DNA of 64,000 bases, taken from the NCBI GenBank assembly GCA_017590115.1, contig JAGGNK010008337.1, positions 8,795,609-8,859,608 of the forward strand. The letters run 5' to 3'. Below are positions 37,701-49,700 of this stretch, piece after piece. Position 1 is the stretch's first letter. Each line of letters starts with the position of its first letter. Position numbers and translations under genes: made by a program. The stretch is from Montifringilla adamsi. Taxonomy: Eukaryota; Chordata; Aves; Passeriformes; Passeridae. The notes beneath the pieces were generated by a model. The model was not told where the DNA came from, made no database searches, and saw nothing but the letters and a program-made list of their open reading frames with translations.

Positions 37701-40700
37701 AAATAATCAGAAATACAATTTCAAAATTAAAACATGGAAAACCTTGTTAAAAATAGTATCTGGAGCATTCTGGCATTTGAGAGGTGCAACATACTGTTCT
37801 GAATAGCATAAACCAGAAATATCTGGCTGCTCTTATGTGCTTTCTCCTCTCCATATGCAATTTAATTTCTCCATCTGTTTTTACTTCACCTTGCAGGTGA
37901 AGTTTTGGACTGTGGTCCAAAACTTTTGGGGGAGCAAGCTGATGGTTTGTTGGAAGAGGGGCTGCTCAGTGGTCTTTCCTGTCACGTTTGAGGATGGTAG
38001 TGGTAGCACCTGGTAGTGACACAAGAGCAGACAAGTGGCATGTGGATGGCAAGGGACAGGATGGCTGTGATGGAGAGCTACTCTTGTGTCATCTTAAGAC
38101 CATCTTAAGGGACTGATAGGGCACTGGAAAGGGCAGCATGGATGTAAGGGGTATCTGGATTTTCTGAGCTGGGAATATATTGCTGTCGGTCTATAAAAGC
38201 CACAAATTTAATCAGCTAAAGGTCAAAGTAATTACAGAGTCTGTGACATTTCCTCCTGGGAAAGAGGCAGCAGGGGCTGTGGTTGCAGCTGTGGGGTTTC
38301 ACCTTCTGAAGGCTGGCTTGGAAAGTTTGAAATTCCAATCTTCCCTGTAGTTCTGGTTATGCAATTAAGGCAGAATTAATAAGGAAACAATCAATTTAGA
38401 AACGGGGCTTGGCTTACCTTGCAGCTGGCTGGTGGGAATTGCTTCCTCAGGAGGCTGAGAGTGAGGCATGGGAGATGGAACTGCAGGGATGCTCTTACCT
38501 CTGGTGGTGCCATGAGCCAGGGGGATGAGAGAAGCCCTGGTGGGTAGGTGGGAAGCACTGGTTAGAGGAAAGGGCTACCAGCTGTGTGCCTCCCTTCTCA
38601 TCCCTTCCCATTAATGACAGTTAAGTTCTTTGCTGCTTTAATCCTCAGTGGCTTATTTGGCAGTTTCTGGACTCCTCTAGAAATGATTCACAGAGAAAAA
38701 GTCTTATTTATTTCTTTGTAATAGTGGCTGGAGACCATTTACTGTTGGACTGTGCTGCCTGTGTTGATGAAGTGAGCTCTGACTTTGAATTCCAGCACCT
38801 GAACAGCCTTTTCTGCTTTCTCCCTCCCCAGGTGTACAACTTTGCACTACAGCCAGGACCTCCCGCCCACCAGCGTGGTCATCACCTTCCACAACGAGGC
38901 CAGGTCCACCCTGCTGAGGACAATTCGGAGGTAGGAGCTCCTGGGGATCTCTTAAAAGAGGGTCAGTGGGCCAGTGGTCATCAGAAATAAAGGCAGAATC
39001 TGTTTGCACTCACCACAGCAACAGGACCAGACATGCCAGCTGTGGTCTCAAATGGTGACTGAGAGAAATGAGCCTGAAAGTTGCTCTCTAAGAAGTAGGT
39101 TTTGCAGTGGGATGCTCAGGAAAGTGAGGAGCCATGCTCCCTTTGCAGGGCCTGGCATGGGAAACTCTTGAGGGATCATCAGCAGATTAGACAGAGTCTG
39201 GGCTAAGAGCTTTTATATCCAGCTGGGTATGAGTGCTCAGTGTATTTTGGCCCAGCTCTCTAGGGAGAGCTATCATTCCACAGATATCTGCTCCAGTGCT
39301 GCTCTGTGAGCTTCTCCAGTGCCCCATCCAGTGCCAGAAAGGCTTGCTAATTGAGAAGCCCTAATGACACACATGCAGACCAGATTTTCAGGGATGGTTT
39401 CTGTACTCCTGCAGCGACACGGCGGAGCACTCTGGGCACGTGGCCATTCCTTCATTTGTCGGTTTGCTCTTGGCTGTGTTTTGCTGTCATGGATATACTG
39501 AAGGCTTCATTTTCACTGCAGGCTTTTGAAATCTGTGTTTAATCCCAATGTGTGCCTTGAATCTGCAGGTTCTCTTGTGGGAAGGTTGTGCCCAGGTCTG
39601 GGCTGGTGGGTTGCTCTGTAGCAAGCCTGGGTGTGCTGTGCTCTGTGCCAGTAGTGCTTTGCAGCTGCACCTCATGTGCACTTAGTGTAGGTCTGTGCCC
39701 CACTGCAAGTCTTGGCTTTTAAACCCTGGCATCCCCAGGGACCCCTTGCCATTGCTGGGGCTGGTCAGACTGGGATTGATGGTTAGGGGGAGGCTTCAGC
39801 TGTGCCCTGTTCACTGTCATGTCTTTGCTGAGCTTTTCTCTCAGCATCCTTCTTCAGGTGAACGTATCCAGGGCCACAAGTGAGTTTTGACAGTCCTGAA
39901 ATTGAATTCCTGCTCTGCTTTATGGTTTCATGCCCAATCCTGTCTCCCTGCTTCACACTCAGTAATCTGTCACTGCTTTCTTTCTCTGGCGTGTGTGGAT
40001 TTTGGGTGACACTGATGCTTGGGGCTGTGTACCACCTCCTCGATCCTGGACCTTCCCTTTCATCTTTACAGTGCCTTGCATAAGTTTGCCATTCTCCAGA
40101 ACCAGTTTTATTTGTAACAGAGGTGGCAAGTGCAGTCCTTTAGCTCCTGAGATATAGGGGGCTTAGAGCATGTGAAGTGCAGGGATGGATTTTAACCTCA
40201 TTTCTCCCCATAACTTAGCACCTAACTGTCCTGCCAGGTGTGATCATGAGTGATGTCACATGAGAATGTTAGACCCATGGTATAGCTCTTAGGCCTGAAT
40301 CTCCCATATCTGGCTTCATTAGAGAACTGTTCATTGCAGTGCTGGCAAGGTTAGAAGTACAGGCACATTGAATTTTTACTTTTTCCTCGGGGTCATTGTC
40401 CTTTGAAGTTTCTCATTTCCAGCTTAGAAAGACTTTCTTCCTTATTCCTCTTTTTTCAATTTGCTTGACTTGATTAATTGGCTTTACTGCCTTCCTTACC
40501 TGGCCGTGTGTGATTTTCAACACAGCTTTGCCCCTTTGCACTGCTCTGTTATTATGATATTTTATGAAAAATCCTTTGCTAGGATTTTCTCCTCCTGAGG
40601 AGCTGAGGACCTCAGGAAAGAAATGTAAACAATTAACTATCTGCTGCTGTGGAATGCAACAGGTGCATCTGTGGTTGGTGCATGTTGGTTGTTTCTAATT

Positions 40701-43700
40701 AAGAGCCAATCACAGATGCAGCTGCATCGGACTGTGAGCAGTCACAAGATTGTGTTATGCATTCTATTCTTGTTCTTTCTAGCCTTCTGATGATTTTTTT
40801 TCTCTCTGTTCCTTTAGTATAGTTTTAATGTAGTATTTTAATATATATATATATATATCATAATATAATAAATCAGCCTTCTAAGAAAATGGAGTCAAGC
40901 CTCGTGTCACCACACGTGGGGAATCCTCAACACTGCTCCTTCTCTCTTATGGGCCCTGGCAATTCCAGTGCTCATGTTTAATCTGTGGGGAGGTTTTCCC
41001 CAGCTCTGGGGACCCTTCTGAGCCCTCTTTCTTGTAGGTTCATCCCCCAACAGTTCCAGAGCCCCAGTGAGCTGCACCCCAGGGCAAGCCCAGGCAGTGA
41101 GGAACTGAGATGATAGCTTTGGGTCCCCATCTCCTCTGCCTGTCCCTGGGCTGAGATCCTGAACTCTCCTGGGTTGATCCTCTTTTTTCTGGTCCCCCTG
41201 GCTTGGAGGTGGCCTTTTGGCATCAGGGTTCACCGATTTCCTCCTGGATGCAGTGCCTAGAGGCTTGCTTTGATGCAGCCAAGCCTAGGGATACTAATCC
41301 TTGGTGGTAAGCCAGTGGTGTGGCTCCTGCTCTGTTCTCTCTAGATGTGGTTGAGCACATATTGCCACCTCCCTGCCTCTCTTTGGACCTGGCTGAGGGC
41401 TCATCTGCCTCTTCTGCCTCTGTGGGTTAATTTGCTGTGCCTTCTGACTGCTTGGGGCTTTTTCTCTCTTGCTCGCCAAATACTCAGTTTAATTAGATCG
41501 TCCAGATGACTCCATCCCACAGTGGCTGTAACAACATGGATCATTTTCCTTGGCCATTCAAAACAAACTCTGTCCTCCTGACAGTGCTTTGTGCCTTTTG
41601 GGGCAGTTTGTGGCCAACTGCTTTTAGCATCATGGTGGGTAAATTTGGCACCTCTTCTACCCTGTTCTCCCTGGTACATGTCTACAGTGGTATAACCCAG
41701 GTGACAGATGGACAGGCTGAGGAACAGAGAGGTGATTTTTCTGTAGCTGGTGGAAGATTCTGAGTTGCAGACCTGGTTTCCTGAGTTCCAGTATGTTGGA
41801 TTTCCCAGCCTCATTGCAGAATCAATGTTCTCATGTTAATTGCGATTCTCAATGTTAATTGCCCTGTCAGGAGCAAGAAATAGGACACGGGGACATTTCG
41901 AGTTGCAGACCTGGTTTCCTGAGTTCCAATATGTTGGATTTCCCAGCCTCATTGCAAAATCAATGTTCTCATGTTAATTGCGATTCTCAATGTTAATTGT
42001 CCTGTCAGGAGCAAGAAATAGGACAAAGGGACATTTGTTGGCTTGTCCAAAGCCATGGGTGATGGGGCACTGTCCCTGCAAGAGGGGCACTCCCTGTGTA
42101 AACACAGAGTGGCAGAGGGAAGTGCTGCTGAAGGCAGCAGGGGAGGGAATGCCTCTTGCAGAAGTGACCACGTACCTGCTGAGCAGGGGGAATTTTGCTA
42201 TTCCTGCAGTTTTCCTGGATGCTTGAGAGCCTCAGTGCTCCCCAAGTGCTGAGGCTGAGCTGTGCTGCAGGCTCAGTGTGTTTCAGGCTCTTGGTAGGGA
42301 GCAGCAGCTCGTGGCCTCCACGGCACCCCTTGCTCAGGTTGCGTTGGCAGTGCTTGGGACGGTTCGTTTGTGGACATTTTGCGTTGTCAGAGTTATTGAG
42401 AGAAGCTGGTGGATTGTGTTGAATAATGAATTAATTTAAAAGTTTCATGATCTTTTCTCTGACCATTTGCCAGCTGGAAATAAAGCAGGGGGGAAAAAAA
42501 AAAGAAAAAAAGAAAAAGCAAATTTATTGAAGGCCCACGTTTGTGGAAGTGGTGAGGTCAGCGTTTATAAATGCATGTGCAACTGTGCTTATGAATGTGT
42601 ACAAGTGTCCAGGGAGTAGGGGATGGGTGTCATGAGAAGGGGAAATAGGAGATAGAAGGAGGGGACAGAAAGGAGGAGATGGTCAATAGCTCTGGAGAGT
42701 TTTTTTAAGGTTTTTTTTACTGTTCAGCTGGTGAAGAAAGTCTCATTGGGTTGTTTCAGCCACTGACTTTTTAACAAGTTCCTTGTCCCTCTGTGGTTCA
42801 GTTTCACATATTTCAAGTTCCAGGGCTCAGTGCCTAAAAATGGTGAGAGTCTCCAACAGTGCATGAGATGGGACCATGTGAGTAAACCCAAGGTGGGAAG
42901 GCAGGAGCAGGGGTGAAAATAAGCAATACAGAGGCATTTAAAATAAAATATAAAACCCCACCAAAGCAACAATTTCTTCTTTTCTGTCTTTCCATCCTAT
43001 ACTAGCCTGGATTTAGCAAAGGAATCCTAATCCTGTCATGTGGATGACCTGCTGGGCAGACAGTGAGACAGTCCCGTTTACTCTGCTGAGTGGTTTTTAT
43101 TTATTTATTCTTCAAACTTGCAGCTGGGGAGCTCAGGGCAGGAATAAGAAAACTTAAATAATTTACCTCTTGCTGACAAACCAAAACACATCCTTTGGCA
43201 GGAGTCCTGATGCAAGTGCTGTGAATACCACATCAAATATTTAGATCATTAATTAGCAGAGTGAATATCATGCCTTTCATTTTCCAGTGCTCACAGGTGA
43301 AAGAAGTGGTGTCCTGGGCAGCCAACACCTCTCACCTTCCCCTCATGCCACTGCCTTGTCTGCATCCAGACACATCTGAGACAGGGAGGTGACAAAGCCT
43401 CCTTGCTTAGGCACCATATGGAGTCTGTGCCATAACTGAAATGAGCCTGATTAAAGAAGCAAAAACAAGCCAGGTGTTGCACAGAAACTGTATAATTAGC
43501 ACTTTGTGCTGACTATTTTTTCATTTCTTCTTTTCTTTTCTGCTTTTTGCTTAAACCCTGGACTTTTTTTCCCTCTTAATTTGCTAATCATCTCTCGCGG
43601 TGACTGAGTACACAGCCCTCCGTGCGCTCTTACCTTTTGATGTTAACATAAGAGAACTCTTGAATTTCAAAGAGCTTGGTGGGTATTTGAAAGAATAAAA

Positions 43701-46700
43701 TGCGAAAGCTGCAGTGTAATCAAAGCTCATTATGGTTATTCTTGGTGTGATGTCTTTCTTCCTACATAATTAGCCATTTGGGGTTGTTGAAGCAGTTCAT
43801 TTTGGCGGGTATTTTCTCTCCATCCTCTGTCTGATTTCGATAATTGTGACCCTTGGCCCTTTTCATACTTCATTATCCTCCCAAAGGTGTTTTTTTCCCT
43901 CCCAACAAGTCCTAATATGTTGCCATGGAGAGAATTAACAGGTTCATGAGTTCTCCAGGATGGGTGGCCCCAGTCACCTCTCTCTAGCAAGTGGGTGATG
44001 ACCAAAATCACACTGACTTGGTCAGAAGGTCGAAATTCCTTCCTCCAAACGTTTTCTATGTCTTACATGGTCTGGGTGACTTTTGCACTGGTATTTATTT
44101 GAAGATGAAATTGCTGGATCCAATGCTTACCTCTGGGTAGGTGGAAAAGGATCCCAACAAATTCTTGAGGAGGATGGAAGAGGGACCTTACAATGAACAT
44201 TTAAGGTGAAATTCTCCATGGCTGGGTCTGCATAAAGTAAATAAATCTGAACAAAGAAAGTTTCAGCATTGTCAAAAGATAATTCAGCAGCAAACCTGTT
44301 CTTATTAGGGTGAGTAAACACTTTCTGGACTGGAGGCATGAGCTTTCATTTTGATGGTAACAGGTCTTTTGGCAATTTAAGGGAGAAAATGTTGTGATCT
44401 TTGGTGCAGCAGAACTTAAAAACTGTTTTGATTGTTCAAATATGTCCATCACTGCAGTATATATCTACCTATGTTTGATTTCAGGGGAAAAAAATCTATA
44501 ATAACAGAGGGACTTCAAAGCACTGTAATATTGTCTTCTTATTTTTCCCATATAAAAGGGGGAAAAAAAAAGCCATGCACAGACATAAAGAAAGGAAAGT
44601 ATTAAAAAAAAAATCAAAGCTGAGCAGAGGCACAAGTAATAGAAAAGCCGGCTTTGAATTTTTAAAAGTGCTTTTATGGTCTATCTGAAAGAAAAAAAAA
44701 AAAACCAAACCGAAAACTGTAATGCTGAAAACGTGTAGGATTTGATGCCTCTTTTTCCCATCCTCCCTGAGGAACGCTGCAGGAGGGGTGCTTATATTCT
44801 ATGTCCACAGCATCACGTGGTATTGTGTGGTTAATAGAGCACCAGGCAGAAAATGCATTGGAGACACCAATTTGGCTTTGCTGGGCATCTCTCTGTGCCT
44901 GCATCAAGTGGCCCCTGGCTTAGCAGCAGTCTTGGGGCTTGTTGGGGTCTGTGCTCTGACTTGCAGGGGCAATAATGAGCTGGAAGTGTGCTGAAACCAG
45001 TGGACAGCAGGTCCCATAGAGCCAGCCTCTGGACTGCCCTCATAAGGGTGAGTTGTTGACTCAAATTTGGCAAGAGTGTTGTGTGGTGAGTGAGTCCCAC
45101 AAGGTTTTTGCTGGGATAGGGCTGTGATGGTACAGGTGAGGGGGTGCTGTGCCACCCACAGTGGTGTCTGTCCTGAACCCCGTGGAAGGGTGACAGTTTA
45201 TGGAGGAGACCTTGGAGACGTCCTTCCCTCAGGGGTCAGCATGCTGGCCTCTTCCCCTTGCTCTGGTCAGTCCCACAGATGGCCACTGTTGGCATTCAGG
45301 GGTCATCTTCCCTGATGTATGGGGTGGCAAGCCCAGGCACAGAGTTGGCAGCAAATCCGGGGACAGTGGGAGCCTGCAGCTGAGCTGAGGCTGGGCTGCA
45401 CCTCTCCCCAGCCCAGGGCCTTGGGAAATGGTCCACTGGAATGGAAATGGTCCACTGGAATGGAAAGGTCCATTTTCTTCCATAAGATGTTTTCTGGCAC
45501 GAGATCCTTTAAGGCACTGAGTACTGCTTAGAGCCCAGGCCTGAGCCTACAGCCCAATGCTTTGGTTGAGTTCTAATGGCTGGTACCAGCAAAAGCAGTC
45601 TCTTTGCAGCCACCTTCTCACAGAGTTAAGCCCTGCACTGCATTTCTGGCAGCCAGATTTACAGGGGAGACCAGGCAGAGGCAGGCCTTGAGTGTTCCAA
45701 GTTTCCCACTGCCTCCTCCCTTCCCACTCTCGGTGGGTTATTTATTTATTTCGCTGGCTTTTTTACAAGCCTGCTTCTTTCCTGCAGGTTGCACAGAGTT
45801 AGGTTTCCAGGCAATCAACACTTGTTAAATATTCCACTGAGCATGATATTGCTCTCCTGTCTCTGTCTACTGATGCTCGGCTACGGTAATTTGCTGAACT
45901 CAGCTCTGGCGTACGGGGATTTCTAAAAAATAACAAGCCTATTAATAACAATAATTAAAAAACACTTGACAGGTGGAAACAGCACATCTAAATTGTTCTG
46001 TGTGCCCCAGTGGGAGGAGGGGCACTGAGCCACTTTTTCCCAGTGCTTCATTCAGGCTGTGGGTGTTGGAGAGGTGTTGTTTAACTCTGCTTGGTACAAG
46101 CCAAAGTGTCGGGGGGGCTACAGCAGCTCCAGGCTGTTGCTTAGGGGACAGTGGCTTTCTCTTCCTTCAAACCTTAGCAGGCAAGGCATGTGAAGTGCAG
46201 GGAAAGAATGGCTTTTGCCAAGATCCTGAAACTGGAAGAGGCAGGGATTGTCTTTCCAGAGAAAGTAATTCTTGGAAGTGATTTTTGAGGTGCTCCAGAA
46301 GGGAGGTGCTGGGCTTACCTACTCTGGCCTGATAGAAAACCTCCGTTTTTCAGAGAATTTCTCCCCTGGGAAAAAGAAACCCAGCATAGAGCAAGGATTG
46401 ATTATATATGGAAGAAATTCTTTCCTGTGAGTTGCTCAGAGAAGTTGTACATGCCCATTTACTTGAAGTGTTCAAGACCAGGTGGGATGGGGCATTGAGC
46501 ACCCTGTCTAGTGAAAGCTGTCCCTTCCCTGTGGCATGGGGATTGGAACTGGATGATCTTTAAGGTCCCTTCCAACTCAAACCATTCTCTGATTCTATGA
46601 TTCTGTGTCATGCATCTGCCTTGGGACAGCTTTGCTGTAAGTCCAGTTAGAAATTTTGGTGCAATTTGGGGGGGGAAAAAAAAAAAAAACAAAAACAGGT

Positions 46701-49700
46701 TTTCCTGGCTTTATGTGGGGCTCTGCTTTTGCTCACAAAGGTGAGAAAGGTGAATCTCAGCTATTTCCCAGTTAGAAATCTTGGTGCAATTTGGGGGGGG
46801 GGGAAAAAAAACAAAAAACCAGGTTTTCCTGGCTTTATGTGGGGCTTTGCTTTTGCTCACAAAGGTGAGAAGGGTGAATCTCAGCTATTTCCTAGGAATA
46901 TAGAGCACTTAGCTCCTAGATCAGGCTACAGGGAGTTGATAGCCAGGCACTGTAGATTACTGGGGGGTGATTTCTGGGTTCTTGTCTGGTATATCCTTTC
47001 TGGAAATCCAAGCCTGGTCTTCTGTGCTTTGGCAGGGGGTCAGTTCCTTGGCTTTTCCACTCCATTTGCTGGGTTGTTAAGTTGGTCAAGCACTGTCATG
47101 GATTTTCTCTCTTCGTTCCTTAGCGTGCTGAACCGCACCCCAGTGCACCTCGTCCATGAAATCATTCTCGTGGATGACTTCAGTGATGACCGTAAGTGAC
47201 CCTTTCCCTGTTAAAAGCAAAGGGCCCAAAAGCCTGTGAGAGGCTGGGATTAGCACTGAGGCAGGGGAGAGTTTGCTGGAGTGGAAGGAAATTTAAAGCT
47301 CTGTAGTTGTGAAGAGCAAACCCCGCTGTGCTGTGGTTTGCATCGCCACGTATAGAATTCAAATTCCAGATGATCCAACCTCTTCTCACGAAAATAATGC
47401 AAGAAAAGCACTTGGCAAATCGTTTTTATGCCCAGCAGATGTGAACCCAATCCTTACACGGCTGTATCCCGCCACATCCGTGGTGTGTTTGATCTGGCTT
47501 TCAGCTGCAGTCAGGAGCAGTTCTGGGTTGGCACCACTGGAATTCCACAGGACAATGACAGTCTGAACCTCTTGACCCTATGTGTACATTCTGCATACAT
47601 TTATGTAGGTTGTCAGCAACTCTTGATTTTTTTTTTTTTTCGCCTTCTTTTTCACCCATGGAAAGAGGACTCCCTGTATGGGTTTTCCCATTTCTGAGGT
47701 GCACCATAATTAGCATTGTACACCACACAAACAGCCCACATCCTCCTGCTGTTCCCTCCCAGTTAATAGTGTGACTCAAGGGAAATCAATAGCTCTGGTC
47801 TCCAGCAGAAGATAGCTGAAGCCCCAGGGGCTCCCAGGGAACCACCCCTGCTAAAGACCTTGCCTAGTTCGATGGGAGAGTTGAAGATCTAAGTGCTCAG
47901 AAACACTGTCTCAGGCATAAAAAGGATGATAAACTGGCTGAGTGGTCTGTGGCACTTACGTTTCAAGGAGCTGCAAAATAAAGCTGTTTACTTGGAAACG
48001 TGAAAACAAAGCCAGATAGGTTTCTTTTAAGAAATGGATCTAGGCTTTGCTCTTGGATGTTATAAATAGGCACTGCCTCGGAGAGCATTAGGGACAGATT
48101 TCACACAAGACCCACTTCTTGGCACTGACACCTCCCTGGGAAGTTGCTGAAGCTAGGGGAAGGAGCTGCTGTGACTATGGTGAGCCCTGGAGCAGCTCCA
48201 GCACACGGGGCAGGCAGGCTGGGCAAGTCTGAGATCTGGCAGAATGGCTGTGATGGGGAAGAAGAGCAGGTGCAGGGACTTGAGCTGCCCTGGAGAACAG
48301 CAGAGCAGGATTTTTGGAGGGTGGAGGAAGCAAATGCCTTGGAAGTATTTGGTTAAATAGGCAAAGCACTTGCCTTCCTGGAAGGAGGCAGGTTTGTAGG
48401 AGCACAGCTCCCCTGTCCCAGCATGGCCAGTGCTGGGAGCCAGGGAGAAGGAGCAGGGCTGGGTTTTAACTCATCCCAGGGCACCAGAGGGGAGCCTGTT
48501 TCCTGTGTAACTTGGGGCAGCCTCTCAGCTACTCAGCGCTTCTCAGCTATCTGACATCTTTGCTGTGATAGTCCGAGCCTGCTGGCATCTGCTCTGCATG
48601 CATTTACATAAAATACATGCATTTGCATAATGCACTACACACACATGGTCAGTTTTTTCCCTGCAACCCACCCCAAGCAATTAGTGCTTTTATCTCATGC
48701 CCAGTTGTGTCTCATTTCTCACCTCTCTCTGCCTGCTGACCTGTTATTCACTGGGATGCAGTTCTTCAGCACATGAGTTCCCACTGTCCCCAGCAGATTT
48801 TCACTGTGAGTCCATAGCCAAGCCCTGCCACTTCTGCTCCCCTGTTCCAGCTCTGTCCCTGAATTGTTAGGGGTGTGGGTACAGTGATCTCTTGCTGACA
48901 GAGATTTCTGGAGGGGGTGAAAGTGCTCGGGGTGGGTGTGTGGGTTCAGGGGTTGGGAGAGGGGATGGGGCACTCACCTCTGTATATAGTGCTGAGGAAG
49001 AAGAGGCAGAAGAGTGAGACCCATGAATGGGTGGTAGAGGTCATAGTGTGGGTCTGTAGAGGTGGAGGGGGCTGTCATGGGTACACCTGACGTGCTCCAG
49101 TTGCTGGGAGAAATGTGGGTGAGGATGGATCCTAGGGCTGCATGTAAGGTTGGAGGACTTCCCTAGCTCAGATGTAGATGTCTGTCAGGCCTTTCTGCCC
49201 CATGGAGCTCTTGCCCAGGGCATGAGGAACCCCCCAGCTGCTCCACAGGGCTCTCTTTGAGCATCCCTTTCTCCTTGCTGAAGGCTCCAGGCCACCACAG
49301 GAAGCTCCTGCCCCGCCAGGCAGACACGCATCAACAGCTTGCGCATTGCTTTGCAGCTACCAAAAATAGTCATTTGCATTAATGTGCAGAAATTTAGATT
49401 CTGACCTGAACCACAACTTTTCTGTGCTGATTTTAGAGCATAATTCAGCTGCTCTCAGTGTAAATCTGCTGAATTTACACTAGTTCTATGAAAACTGCTG
49501 CTCTGCCAGGCCCAATTTATGCTTCACAAACGGAGGGGTAAGGCTGTTGTGACCCAGCAGTGCCCCTGCCCTAACAAACCATCAACCAGAACAGGACAGG
49601 GTCCTCTCCCTGCTCCCAGCCTCTCCTAGGAGTCCCCATTTCTGCTGCCAGAGCCACTGTGGGGGTGACTTGTCCTGCCTTTGTGTGTCCCCAGCTGATG

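Larger units (their letters stand above)
19745..38831 (+). other. GALNT14: Intron 2 of GALNT14
   Basis: This 19.1-kb GT-AG intron splits an arginine codon (phase 2). It contains a CpG-rich candidate promoter block (22960-23390), a TG repeat (23676-23690) and two CR1 remnants (26400-26510, 33640-33885). It also contains a solo LTR (34755-35202), a TATA-bearing GC-rich segment (37090-37260) and a pair of overlapping palindromes (37883-37925). Many stop-free stretches exist but none resembles a known protein. I see nothing definite in the rest. Confidence 0.9.
38931..47123 (+). other. GALNT14: Intron 3 of GALNT14
   Basis: This 8.2-kb GT-AG intron splits a serine codon (phase 2). It holds a solo LTR with target-site duplication (40541-40938), a 138-bp tandem duplication (41762-42036), an A-rich tract (about 42486-42519) and an AT-rich candidate conserved element (43590-43870). 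It also holds a 19-bp doublet (45424-45461), a CR1 3' end (46395-46605) and a 125-bp tandem duplication (46643-46892). No other gene is visible. Confidence 0.9.

Noticed and set aside
38185..38210. Second TATA-like string (CTATAAAAG)
   Set aside because: It is followed by AT-rich sequence without leader-like GC content or an ATG in good context; likely chance.
46666..47199. 177-codon plus-strand frame that includes exon 4
   Set aside because: Only its last part (47124-47191) is real coding sequence. The upstream part is intron, including the 125-bp duplication, and a TTAG acceptor separates them.
49457..49481. 9-bp inverted repeat (AGTGTAAAT / ATTTACACT)
   Set aside because: A short stem with a 7-base loop and no extended pairing. 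Too small for a microRNA precursor and within chance for 64 kb.
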